Below are positions 1 through 7,859 of a stretch of 45,134 bases of DNA, one piece after another; the first letter of the stretch is position 1; every line of letters starts with the position of its first letter. Source of the stretch: G020354085 sp964482055 (GTDB lineage: Bacteria; Pseudomonadota; Gammaproteobacteria; Acidiferrobacterales; Sulfurifustaceae); NCBI GenBank assembly GCA_964482055.1, contig CAYZVX010000013.1, positions 1 through 45,134 of the forward strand, given 5' to 3'. The notes beneath the pieces are model-generated. The model saw only the letters and a program-made list of their open reading frames with translations, did not search any database and was not told the DNA's origin. A program made the position numbers and the translations under genes.

Positions 1-59
1 AGGCCGAGCGCTCGCACGCCAACCGCTTCCAGAAGGCGCTCGATACGCTCGGGAAATAG
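1..59 (+). CDS. Rubrerythrin, C-terminal end (partial)
   Basis: Only the last 18 codons are in the window (reading frame starts at base 3, stop TAG at 57-59). They translate to AERSHANRFQKALDTLGK, which has the look of the end of a rubrerythrin, a di-iron/rubredoxin peroxidase that removes hydrogen peroxide in the cytoplasm. The downstream pair (heterodisulfide-reductase-like protein and DUF3501 protein) is the usual companion of rubrerythrin in proteobacteria, which supports the call. The family assignment rests on a short tail plus context; the metal ligands lie outside the window. Confidence 0.6.
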   Translation, partial: AERSHANRFQKALDTLGK

Positions 60-141
60 TCTTGGAGTAGTCCTTACCGTCAGACACGCCGCATCTGCTT
101 GGCTGTGCAGTGGCGGCGGTCTGACACCCTGCGGGGGGCAC

Positions 142-176
142 GGGGCCGGGGGACCGGCCCCTGCTGCCTTCAGCAG
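142..176. other. Two adjacent perfect hairpins upstream of the Hdr-like gene
   Basis: GGGGCCGG (142-149) pairs with CCGGCCCC (154-161) around a GGGA loop. CTGCTG (161-166) pairs with CAGCAG (171-176) around CCTT. No U tract follows, so this is not a classical intrinsic terminator. It may be a processing or mRNA stabilising structure between rubrerythrin and the downstream genes. The GGGA loop is the complement of the TCCC loop seen in the repeat hairpins elsewhere in the window, which may be chance. Confidence 0.45.
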
Positions 177-202
177 TCGCGGCGGAAGTTCAGGAGAACA
201 AC

Positions 203-1549
203 ATGGCGGCACCCACTACCGAGAAACGCGAGGGCAGCCTCGAGGCGCCAACGCGCCATACGATCGATTGGCGCAGCCCCGAGTTCTATAACGAAGAGTC
301 CCTGTTCGAAGAGCTAGAGCGCGTCTTCGACATCTGCCATGGATGCCGGCGCTGCGTCAGCCTGTGCAATTCCTTCCCGGCGCTGTTCGACCTGGTCGAC
401 AACTCCCCGACCATGGAGCTCGATGGCGTCAAGAAGGACGACTATTGGCAGGTCGTGGATCACTGTTACTTGTGCGATCTGTGTTTCATGACCAAGTGCC
501 CCTACGTGCCACCGCACGCTTGGAACCTCGATTTCCCCCACCTGATGCTGCGCGCCAAGGCCGTCAAGTTCCGCAAGGGCAACGTCAGAAGACGCGACAA
601 GGTGCTGACCAGCACCGACACGGTCGGCAAGCTGGCCGGCATTCCAGTCGTGGCCCAAATCGTCAACGCTGCCAACAAGTCCAGGGCCATGCGCGCAGTG
701 CTCGACAAGGCGCTCGGTGTGCACCCCGATGCGCTGCTGCCCGAGTACCACAGCAGCACGCTGCGCAAGCGCGCGCCACGCCGCGGCGACGTTGCCGTAG
801 CGGCCGAGCCTGTCGGCCGCACGCGCGGCAAGGTGGTACTGTTCGCGACCTGCTATGGCAACTATAACGAGCCACACGTGGGCGAGGATCTGATCAAGGT
901 CTTCGAGCACAACGGCATTCCGGTCACAATCGCCGACAGGGAGCGCTGCTGCGGCATGCCGAAGCTGGAGCTGGGAGACCTCGAGGCGGTGGCGGCGGCC
1001 AAGGATGCCAACATCGCGGTGCTGGCACCGCTCGTGGATGCGGGCTGGGATATTGTCGCGCCGGTGCCGTCATGCGTGCTCATGTTCAAACAGGAGCTGC
1101 CCCTGATGTTTCCTGACGATGCGCAGGTGCAGAAGGTCAAGAACGCCATCTTCGATCCCTTCGAGTACCTCATGTTGCGCCACAAGGAAGGCAAGCTGCG
1201 GACCGAGTTCAAGCAGAAGCTTGGCAAGGTGTCCTATCACGTGCCCTGCCACCTGCGCGTGCAAAACATCGGTCTCAAGACCCGCGAGCTGCTCTCGCTC
1301 ATTCCGGGTACCGAGATCGACACCATCGAGCGCTGCTCCGGCCACAACGGCACCTATGCGGTGAAGACCGAGTTCCATAAGATCTCGATGAAGATCGGCA
1401 AACCGGTGGTCGCCCGCGTCCAGCAGGCCGCGCCCGATCATTATTCGAGCGACTGTCCGATGGCCGGACATCACATCGAGAACGGGCTCGGGCGCAACAA
1501 GCCGCCCGAGCATCCGATGACCCTGCTCCGCATCGCGTACGGTCTGTAG
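203..1549 (+). CDS. Heterodisulfide reductase-related iron-sulfur protein (GlpC/HdrD-like)
   Basis: A 448-residue soluble electron-transfer protein. Two ferredoxin-type 4Fe-4S motifs lie near the N terminus: C45-x2-C48-x2-C51-x3-C55 and C88-x2-C91-x2-C94-x4-C99-P. Two cysteine-rich modules of the CCG type follow: a CCGMP motif around residue 249 and an ERCSGHNGTY motif near residue 376. This is the layout of GlpC/HdrD-type subunits that pass electrons to or from a partner. The ATG at 203 follows a good AGGAG (192-196). The gene sits between rubrerythrin and a DUF3501 gene and is probably co-transcribed with them, so a role in peroxide defence or electron supply to rubrerythrin is a reasonable inference. 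The true partner and substrate are unknown. The second CCG module has C-S-G rather than C-C-G, so its cofactor ligation may differ from true HdrB/D. Confidence 0.85.
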   Translation: MAAPTTEKREGSLEAPTRHTIDWRSPEFYNEESLFEELERVFDICHGCRRCVSLCNSFPALFDLVDNSPTMELDGVKKDDYWQVVDHCYLCDLCFMTKCPYVPPHAWNLDFPHLMLRAKAVKFRKGNVRRRDKVLTSTDTVGKLAGIPVVAQIVNAANKSRAMRAVLDKALGVHPDALLPEYHSSTLRKRAPRRGDVAVAAEPVGRTRGKVVLFATCYGNYNEPHVGEDLIKVFEHNGIPVTIADRERCCGMPKLELGDLEAVAAAKDANIAVLAPLVDAGWDIVAPVPSCVLMFKQELPLMFPDDAQVQKVKNAIFDPFEYLMLRHKEGKLRTEFKQKLGKVSYHVPCHLRVQNIGLKTRELLSLIPGTEIDTIERCSGHNGTYAVKTEFHKISMKIGKPVVARVQQAAPDHYSSDCPMAGHHIENGLGRNKPPEHPMTLLRIAYGL

Positions 1550-1598
1550 CGACCGACCGTCGATGCAAGCTACCCCGTTCAGCCGCAAGAGAGCCCAT

Positions 1599-2186
1599 AT
1601 GGAGAAACTTACCCGTTCGGATCTTTATTCGCTGGAACAGTACGCCGAGATCCGGCCCCGGTTTCGCGCCGAGATCATGGCGCACAAGAAGAACCGCCAG
1701 GTCCGGATCGGTCCCAATGCCACGCTGTACTTCGAGGACCGCCTGACCATGCAGTACCAGATTCAGGAGATGCTGCGCGTCGAGCGGATCTTCGAGGCGC
1801 AGGGCATCAACGAAGAGCTTGAGGCCTACAACCCGCTGATCCCGGATGGGAGTAATTGGAAGGCCACGTTCATGCTCGAGTTTCCCGATGTCGAGGAACG
1901 GCGCAAGGCGCTGCAGCGACTCCGGGGTATTGAGCAACACGTGTGGATTCAGGTTGCCGATTTCGATCGGGTGCGTCCGATCGCCGATGAGGACCTCGAA
2001 CGCGAAGATGCTACCAAGACCTCGTCGGTGCATTTCCTGCGCTTCGAGCTCACTCCGCAGATGGTCAAGGCTGTGAAGCAGGGGGCCGCGGTCGCCATGG
2101 GCATCGATCACCCGGAGTACTGCCACACCGTTGAAGCCATCCCCGCAGCAGTTCGCGAGTCACTCGCCGCAGACCTGGCCGGTTGA
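1599..2186 (+). CDS. DUF3501 family protein
   Basis: A 195-residue soluble protein of unknown function, recognised by its N terminus (MEKLTRSDLYSLEQYAEIRP) and the FEDRLTMQYQIQEMLR block near residue 50, which are typical of DUF3501. The ATG at 1599 was chosen over an in-frame ATG at 1563 because family members begin with this Met-Glu-Lys-Leu; a purine-rich AAGAGA lies just upstream. It follows the Hdr-like gene by 49 bases on the same strand. The rubrerythrin/Hdr-like/DUF3501 order is conserved in proteobacteria, so the three probably act together, but no activity is known for this protein. Confidence 0.85.
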   Translation: MEKLTRSDLYSLEQYAEIRPRFRAEIMAHKKNRQVRIGPNATLYFEDRLTMQYQIQEMLRVERIFEAQGINEELEAYNPLIPDGSNWKATFMLEFPDVEERRKALQRLRGIEQHVWIQVADFDRVRPIADEDLEREDATKTSSVHFLRFELTPQMVKAVKQGAAVAMGIDHPEYCHTVEAIPAAVRESLAADLAG

Positions 2187-2225
2187 CTCGCCGCGCGCTG
2201 GCTCGTGCGGCGGCGCGCACTGCTG

Positions 2226-2231
2226 TATACT
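2226..2231 (+). promoter_or_regulatory. Possible -10 box (TATACT) for the CNP1-like gene
   Basis: TATACT is followed by a GC-rich stretch and the GTG start at 2242, only ten bases later. If used, the transcript would have almost no 5' leader. No clear -35 box was found at the proper spacing. Similar start-proximal boxes precede truA, gltX and the leuA leader peptide. Confidence 0.35.
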
Positions 2232-2241
2232 GCGCGCCGAC

Positions 2242-2814
2242 GTGAAACGGCACGTAGCAGCTCACCACAACCGCTGTTCCCGCTTCCTGGCTCGCGCACC
2301 GGCGGCCATGTTAGTCTGCATCGCCGGTGGCTTGATGCTGCAAGCGCCGGTTTTCGGCGCCGCCAACGAATCGACGCGGCCCGGCGATCAGCCGTGGGTG
2401 GAAGCAGCGGTCAAGTTGCCGCCTTATCCGGATGACGCGTATCTGGTTCGCTTGCCGCCGCAGCCGGTCGATACGTTCAAGGTCTTCGTCGACACCAAGT
2501 CGGTGAGCGTTGGCGCCGACGACGTCATGCGCATGACCTTTGTCGTGGAGTCGCCGAGCGGCGTGCGCAACGTATTCTACGATGGTATCCGTTGCGCCAA
2601 GGCCGAGTACAAGACCTACGCCATCGGCACTGCCGACCGGCGCATGCAGGCGCTGGCTGGCGCACGCTGGCAGACCATTGGCCCGATCGGTCCGAACAAT
2701 TTCCGGCGTTATGTCTACCAGACGCTCGTCTGTCGCCGGGTTCCCACGCCGTCGCCCGATGAGTTCATCCGCGACCTGAAGGGAATCCAGTACCAGGGAT
2801 TCGACAAACCCTAG
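2242..2814 (+). CDS. CNP1-like family exported protein
   Basis: A 190-residue protein with the CNP1-like pattern: a LPPYPDDAYLVRL entry, then VDTKSVSVGADDVMRMTFVVESPSGVRNV split over two strands, then FYDGIRC and the EYKTYAIG strand. The GTG at 2242 gives a basic start (MKRHVAAHHNRCSRFL) and a hydrophobic stretch ending at PVFGA, a good signal peptide. The upstream ATG at 2131 would overlap the DUF3501 gene, and the ATG at 2308 would cut off the basic region. It is probably periplasmic. The family name comes from a neisserial cryptic protein and the function is unknown. parE begins nine bases after its stop, so the two may share a transcript. Confidence 0.7.
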   Translation: MKRHVAAHHNRCSRFLARAPAAMLVCIAGGLMLQAPVFGAANESTRPGDQPWVEAAVKLPPYPDDAYLVRLPPQPVDTFKVFVDTKSVSVGADDVMRMTFVVESPSGVRNVFYDGIRCAKAEYKTYAIGTADRRMQALAGARWQTIGPIGPNNFRRYVYQTLVCRRVPTPSPDEFIRDLKGIQYQGFDKP

Positions 2815-2823
2815 CCACACGCC

Positions 2824-4710
2824 ATGGCAGCCATCTACGACGCCTCCGCGATCGAGGTCCTGACCGGCCTTGAGCCCGTGCGCAAGCGCCCGGGCATGTA
2901 CACGTCCACCGACCGGCCCAACCATCTCGCGCAGGAAGTTATCGACAACTCGGTCGATGAGGCCATTGCGGGTCACGCCAAGCGCATCGACGTCGTTCTG
3001 TACAAGGACGGATCGCTCTCCGTCACTGACGATGGCCGCGGCATGCCGGTTGACAAGCACAAGACCGAGAAGGTCTCGGGTGTGGAGGTGATCCTCACCC
3101 GCCTGCACGCCGGCGGCAAGTTCTCCAACAAGAACTACAGCTACTCTGGTGGTCTGCACGGTGTGGGCGTATCCGTGGTCAACGCCCTGTCGAAGAAGCT
3201 CGAAGTCTGGGTCAAGCGCAGCGGCAAGGAATGGCACATGAGCTTCGCCGACGGCCAGAAGACCTCGGAGCTGAAGCCCAGGGGCAATGCACGCGGTACC
3301 GGCACGACGGTGCGTTTCTGGCCGGACGAGAAATTCTTCGATACGCCGAAGTTTCACGTGCCGCGCCTGAAGCATGCGCTGCGCGCCAAGGCGGTGCTGT
3401 GCCCGGGCCTGCGGATCACGTTTGAGGACGAATCGGACAAGAAGAACAACGAAGAGTGGTGTTACGAAGACGGGCTCAAGGACTATCTGGTGAGCGAGCT
3501 TGGCAAGGTCGATTTCGTACCCGAGCAGCCATTCGTTGGCCGCTTCAAGAACGATGACGGCGAGATCGACTGGGCCATCGTGTGGGCGCCGGACGCAGAC
3601 CAGCCGATCATGGAAAGCTACGTCAACCTGATCCCCACGCCGCAGGACGGCACCCACGTCAACGGCTTCCGCCAGGGGTTGACCGATGCGCTGCGCGAGT
3701 TCTGCGAGTTTCGCAACCTGCTGCCGCGCGGCGTGAAGCTCGCACCGGAAGACGTCTGGGGTCGATCGAGCTACATCCTGTCGGCCAAGATCCGCGATCC
3801 GCAGTTCTCAGGGCAGACCAAGGAGCGGCTCACCTCGCGCGAGGCCGCCACGCTCGTCGGCGGCGTTACCAAGGACGCCTTCGCGGTGTGGCTCGCGCAG
3901 CATGTGGCCGACGCCGAGCGCATCGCCAACATCGCCATCGAGTCGGCGCAGGAGCGCATGCGCGTGGCGAAGAAGGTGGAGCGCAAGAAGGTCGGCCAAG
4001 GTCCGGCGCTGCCGGGCAAGCTTGCCGACTGCCTGTCCACCGACCTCAACATGACCGAGCTGTTCCTGGTCGAAGGCGATTCGGCGGGCGGTTCGGCCAA
4101 GCAGGCGCGCAACAAGGAGTACCAGGCGATCATGCCGCTGCGCGGCAAGATCCTGAACACCTGGGAGGTGGACCCGGCGCAGGTGCTGGGCTCGCAAGAA
4201 GTGCACGACATTGCGGTGGCGCTCGGCGTCGATCCGGGCTCCGACAAGCTCAACGGTTTGCGCTACGGCAAGGTTTGCATCCTCGCGGATGCCGACTCCG
4301 ACGGCGCGCACATCGCGACCCTCCTGTGCGCGCTGTTCGTCAAGCACTTCAAGGCGCTGGTCGCCGCCGGCCATGTCTATGTCGCGATGCCGCCGCTCTT
4401 TCGCATCGATGTGGGGCAGCAGGTCTATTACGCGCTCGACGAGAATGAAAAGCAGGCGACGCTCGAGCGCATCCAGAAGGACAACCCGCGCGCCAGGCCC
4501 ACGATCACGCGCTTCAAGGGCCTGGGCGAGATGAACCCGCTGCAACTGCGCGAGACGGTGATGGACCCCAATACCCGGCGGCTCGTGCAGCTCGAGATCA
4601 AGAGCGGCGACAACACCCATCGCATCATGGACATGCTGCTCGCCAAAAAGCGCGCGGCGGACCGCAAGGAGTGGCTGGAGAGAAACGGCAACAAGGCCGA
4701 ATTGATTTGA
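2824..4710 (+). CDS. parE: DNA topoisomerase IV subunit B (ParE)
   Basis: ATPase subunit of topoisomerase IV, which with ParC decatenates replicated chromosomes. The length of 628 residues is normal for ParE; GyrB would be longer. The GHKL ATPase domain is clear: DNSVDEA near residue 42, DDGRGMP near residue 70, and the GGLHGVGVSVVN lid near residue 109. The TOPRIM domain follows with the catalytic EGDSAGG near residue 418 and DADSDGAH near residue 490. The protein ends shortly after the KGLGEM motif region, as expected. parC follows in the same direction, separated only by a heptad-repeat hairpin array. No strong Shine-Dalgarno is visible before the ATG at 2824. Confidence 0.97.
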   Translation: MAAIYDASAIEVLTGLEPVRKRPGMYTSTDRPNHLAQEVIDNSVDEAIAGHAKRIDVVLYKDGSLSVTDDGRGMPVDKHKTEKVSGVEVILTRLHAGGKFSNKNYSYSGGLHGVGVSVVNALSKKLEVWVKRSGKEWHMSFADGQKTSELKPRGNARGTGTTVRFWPDEKFFDTPKFHVPRLKHALRAKAVLCPGLRITFEDESDKKNNEEWCYEDGLKDYLVSELGKVDFVPEQPFVGRFKNDDGEIDWAIVWAPDADQPIMESYVNLIPTPQDGTHVNGFRQGLTDALREFCEFRNLLPRGVKLAPEDVWGRSSYILSAKIRDPQFSGQTKERLTSREAATLVGGVTKDAFAVWLAQHVADAERIANIAIESAQERMRVAKKVERKKVGQGPALPGKLADCLSTDLNMTELFLVEGDSAGGSAKQARNKEYQAIMPLRGKILNTWEVDPAQVLGSQEVHDIAVALGVDPGSDKLNGLRYGKVCILADADSDGAHIATLLCALFVKHFKALVAAGHVYVAMPPLFRIDVGQQVYYALDENEKQATLERIQKDNPRARPTITRFKGLGEMNPLQLRETVMDPNTRRLVQLEIKSGDNTHRIMDMLLAKKRAADRKEWLERNGNKAELI

Positions 4711-4782
4711 TCTTGATTGCTGAATCTTGAATGTTGAATTGACCCTGCATTCGCCATTCAGCATTGAACATTCATCATTGCG
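4708..4782. repeat. Heptad-repeat hairpin array A (parE/parC junction)
   Basis: The left arm (4708-4742) is five tandem 7-mers of the type GAATNTT, for example gaatctt at 4722 and gaatgtt at 4729. The right arm (4748-4782) is five tandem 7-mers of the type CATTCNN, the reverse complement, for example cattcag at 4755 and cattcat at 4769. The arms are separated by five bases and can fold into a long imperfect stem. The array begins at the parE stop codon and ends nine bases before the parC ATG. It is AT-rich against GC-rich neighbours. Confidence 0.85.
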
Positions 4783-4791
4783 CGGCAAACC

Positions 4792-7119
4792 ATGGCTAAG
4801 TCACCGACCACCAAAGCAAAGAGCGCCACGAAGACATCCAAGCCGCTGCGCGGGAAAGCGCAGGCGCCCGAAGCGCGCCCGCGTGTGGCATCGATCGAGC
4901 GTCTGCCGCTTGCGACCTTCACCGAGAAGGCCTACCTCGACTACTCGATGTACGTGGTGCTGGACCGCGCGCTGCCCTCGATCACCGACGGGCTGAAGCC
5001 CGTGCAGCGGCGCATCATCTACGCGATGTCGGAGCTCGGTCTTTCGGCCGCTGCCAAGTACAAGAAATCCGCCCGTACCGTGGGCGATGTGCTCGGCAAG
5101 TACCACCCGCACGGTGACGCCGCCTGCTACGAGGCCATGGTGCTCATGGCCCAGCCGTTCAGCTATCGGTATCCCCTCGTGGACGGGCAGGGCAACTGGG
5201 GTTCGCCGGACGATCCCAAGTCCTTTGCCGCGATGCGTTATACCGAATCGCGCCTGACGCCGTTTGCGCAGGTGCTGCTGAGCGAGCTGGAGCAGGGCAC
5301 GGTCGACTGGGTGCCGAATTTCGACGGCACGCTGCAAGAGCCAAAGGTCATGCCGGCGCGCCTGCCGCACGTGCTCTTGAACGGCACCACCGGCATCGCG
5401 GTCGGCATGGCCACCGACATCCCGCCGCACAATGTGCGCGAGGTGGCCGCGGCCTGCGTGCGCCTGCTGGAGAAGCCCGATTCGACCACGGGCGAGCTCA
5501 TGAAGCACATCAAGGGGCCGGACTACCCGACCGAGGCCGAGATCGTGAGCTCGAAGGCCGAGATCCGCGCCATCTACCACTCGGGCCAAGGCAGCATCCG
5601 CTGCCGCGCCAAGTGGGCGAGCGAGAACGGCGACATCGTGATCACGGCGCTGCCTTACCAGGTCTCGCCGGCCAAGGTGATGGAGCAGATCGCCCAGCAG
5701 ATGCAGCAGAAGAAGCTGCCGATGGTCGAGGACCTGCGCGATGAGTCCGACCACGAAAACCCGATTCGCCTCGTGATCGTGCCGCGCACCGGGCGTGTCG
5801 ACCCGGTGGAGCTCATGGGCCACCTGTTCGCGACTACTGACCTGGAGCGCAACTACCGCGTGAATTTGAACATGATCGGCCTGGACGGCCGGCCGCGCGT
5901 GTTCAGCCTTAAGGATCTGCTTGGCGAGTGGCTCAAGTTCCGCATCGACACCGTGCGTCGCCGCCTGCAGCACCGCCTCGACAAGGTGCTGGCGCGCCTG
6001 CACATCCTCGATGGTTTGCTCATCGCCTATCTCAACCTGGACGAGGTGATCCGCATCATCCGGCGCGAGGACGAGCCCAAGCCCGTGCTCATCAAACGCT
6101 TCAAGCTCTCCGACGTCCAGGCCGAGGCGATCCTCGAGACCAAGTTGCGGCACCTAGCCAAGCTCGAGGAGATGAAGATCAGGGGTGAGCAGGAGGAACT
6201 CGACCACGAGCGCGACGAGCTTGAAAAAATCCTCAAGTCGAACCAGAAACTACGCGCCAGGGTGCGCGATGAGATCATCGCGGACGCCGAGGAATTCGGC
6301 GATCCGCGCCGTTCCCCGCTTGTGGAGCGCGAAGCCGCCAAGGCCATCGATGTCACCCAGCTCCTGCCGGCCGAGCCGATCACTGTGGTGCTGTCCGAGA
6401 AGGGTTGGGTGCGCGCGGCCAAGGGTCACGAGGTTGACGCGCGTGCGCTCGAGTACAAGACCGGCGACCGGTTCCTGCAGGCGGCGTGCGGGCGGTCGAA
6501 CCAGCTGGCGGTATTCCTCGACTCTACCGGCCGCTCCTACACGCTGCCGGCGCACAAGCTGCCGTCGGCGCGCGGCCACGGCGAGCCGCTCGCCTCGAGC
6601 CTCAATCCGCCGGCCGGCGCCACCTGGGCGGGCGTCATCATGGGCGCGCCCGAGGACTTGTACCTGCTCGCCAGCGACGCGGGTTACGGCTTCGTCTGCA
6701 AGCTCGGCGATCTCATCACCGACCGGCGCGCCGGCAAGGCCGTGCTCAAGGTGCCAAAGGGCGCGAAGGCCCTGCCGCCGCAGCGCGTGACGCGCTACGA
6801 GGAAGACTGGCTGGCGGCCGTCACCAACAAGGGCAACATCCTGGTGTTCATGCTCGGGGAACTGCCGCAGATGGAGAAAGGCAAGGGCGAGAAGATCCTC
6901 GCCATTCCGGGCGCACGCGTGGCGAAGCGCGAGGAATACCTGGCCGGCATCGCCCTGTTCCAGGAGGGGCAGCGGTTGCTGCTGCGCACTGGCAAGGGCG
7001 AGCTGCTGCTGCGCTCAGGCAACGATATCGACCAGTACGTCGGTGAGCGCGGCTTGCGCGGCTCGAAGTTGCCGCGCGGCCACCAGGAAGTAATGGAGAT
7101 CGAAGCCCAGGCGAAATGA
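4792..7119 (+). CDS. parC: DNA topoisomerase IV subunit A (ParC)
   Basis: DNA-cleaving subunit of topoisomerase IV, partner of the upstream ParE. The length of 775 residues and the shorter C-terminal domain without a GyrA box indicate ParC. The winged-helix region reads GKYHPHGDAACYEAM and the catalytic tyrosine is Y150 in MRYTESR. There is a basic N-terminal extension of about 30 residues rich in Lys, Ser and Thr compared with E. coli ParC. The position equivalent to E. coli Ser80 is Ala110, while Glu84 is kept as Glu114; this loses one of the two residues that anchor the quinolone water-metal bridge. The six-bladed C-terminal domain lies after residue 500. It probably forms an operon with parE. 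Confidence 0.97.
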   Translation: MAKSPTTKAKSATKTSKPLRGKAQAPEARPRVASIERLPLATFTEKAYLDYSMYVVLDRALPSITDGLKPVQRRIIYAMSELGLSAAAKYKKSARTVGDVLGKYHPHGDAACYEAMVLMAQPFSYRYPLVDGQGNWGSPDDPKSFAAMRYTESRLTPFAQVLLSELEQGTVDWVPNFDGTLQEPKVMPARLPHVLLNGTTGIAVGMATDIPPHNVREVAAACVRLLEKPDSTTGELMKHIKGPDYPTEAEIVSSKAEIRAIYHSGQGSIRCRAKWASENGDIVITALPYQVSPAKVMEQIAQQMQQKKLPMVEDLRDESDHENPIRLVIVPRTGRVDPVELMGHLFATTDLERNYRVNLNMIGLDGRPRVFSLKDLLGEWLKFRIDTVRRRLQHRLDKVLARLHILDGLLIAYLNLDEVIRIIRREDEPKPVLIKRFKLSDVQAEAILETKLRHLAKLEEMKIRGEQEELDHERDELEKILKSNQKLRARVRDEIIADAEEFGDPRRSPLVEREAAKAIDVTQLLPAEPITVVLSEKGWVRAAKGHEVDARALEYKTGDRFLQAACGRSNQLAVFLDSTGRSYTLPAHKLPSARGHGEPLASSLNPPAGATWAGVIMGAPEDLYLLASDAGYGFVCKLGDLITDRRAGKAVLKVPKGAKALPPQRVTRYEEDWLAAVTNKGNILVFMLGELPQMEKGKGEKILAIPGARVAKREEYLAGIALFQEGQRLLLRTGKGELLLRSGNDIDQYVGERGLRGSKLPRGHQEVMEIEAQAK

Positions 7120-7206
7120 TGCGCCGCCGTCATCACTTCGCGCGGAACAACATCGAGCCAGGGTGCTGAAACGCCGCGGCAGCGTACGCCAAGCAAGCGC
7201 CCTGCC

Positions 7207-7551
7207 TCAGGTATCCGGTTCCGGTTTCGGCAGCCCCGCCAGCTTGCACAGCGCGCGAACCGGATCGCGCGGAAAGAGCCGGTACAAGAAGCGCTCGTAG
7301 ACCTTGCGGTCGTGAAAGTGCGGCCCATGCTGGCGTCCCAGGGCAAGGACGAGCTGGCGCATGCTGGGGTGCGTGCGGTAGCGGCTGTAGTGCTCGCGGA
7401 AGTAGCCGATCAGCCCCCAGCTCTCATCGTACAGCGTGATTCCGTCGCGCGCCGCCACCCATTCGGCGAATTCCTCGCTCCAGTCTTCGGGATCGACGAG
7501 CCAGCCTTGGTCGTCGATCTCGACGCTGCGGTTGCTGACCTGAACGTTCAT
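7207..7551 (-). CDS. DsrC/TusE-family sulfur relay protein lacking the penultimate cysteine
   Basis: A 114-residue protein with the DsrC/TusE fold signature: a VEIDDQGWLVDPEDW N-terminal hairpin, a GLIGYFREHYSRY helix and the C-terminal arm LFPRDP...CKLAGLPKP. In DsrC the arm carries two cysteines: CysA as the penultimate residue and CysB about ten residues earlier. Here C102 matches CysB, but the CysA position is D113 (the end is PEPDT). TusE usually keeps CysA and loses CysB, so this is the reverse pattern. Sulfur transfer through a CysA persulfide is therefore unlikely, and a regulatory or binding role is possible. The ATG at 7551 was chosen because homology begins at MNVQV; an AGGAAAG lies about 14 bases upstream. 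No dsr or tus neighbours are present. Confidence 0.8.
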   Translation of the reverse strand: MNVQVSNRSVEIDDQGWLVDPEDWSEEFAEWVAARDGITLYDESWGLIGYFREHYSRYRTHPSMRQLVLALGRQHGPHFHDRKVYERFLYRLFPRDPVRALCKLAGLPKPEPDT

Positions 7552-7859
7552 GGCGTTCGCTCGACTTTCCTGAGCGTCATGCCCAAGCGCCGTGCCCTGT
7601 ATCGAGGCTGTTCGTGAGCCGCGCACTTTGCGCGACAGCAAGATTGTATCGTGCATTGCGGGCCGTCCGTCAGTTTGTCGGTCCGCGATACCGCGTTGCG
7701 GTTGCGCACGGCTCTCAGCGCAACCGCTTTTCCAAGCTTAACCGCCGTGCCTGTCGGCCAGGTTTTGGGGTCTGGGACGGAAACCCTCAGAACAGTGGGT
7801 CGATTGAGACCCCGTGCGCACTGCGGCATCATGTGCGCGCTAACGCCGGAGACCGCCGC
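7552..7859. other. Divergent intergenic region between the DsrC-like and DUF599 genes
   Basis: About 308 bases with no convincing gene. Short open frames exist on both strands but show no family features and no good start signals. The region must hold the promoters of two divergent genes, but no clear -35/-10 pair was found. A possible GGAG ribosome-binding site at 7848-7851 serves the DUF599 gene. No tRNA or hairpin with a U tract was seen. Confidence 0.4.

Noticed and set aside
7548..7832. Minus-strand frame of 94 codons upstream of the DsrC-like gene
   Set aside because: Composition is not coding-like, no family is recognised, and it overlaps the true 5' end of the DsrC-like gene.
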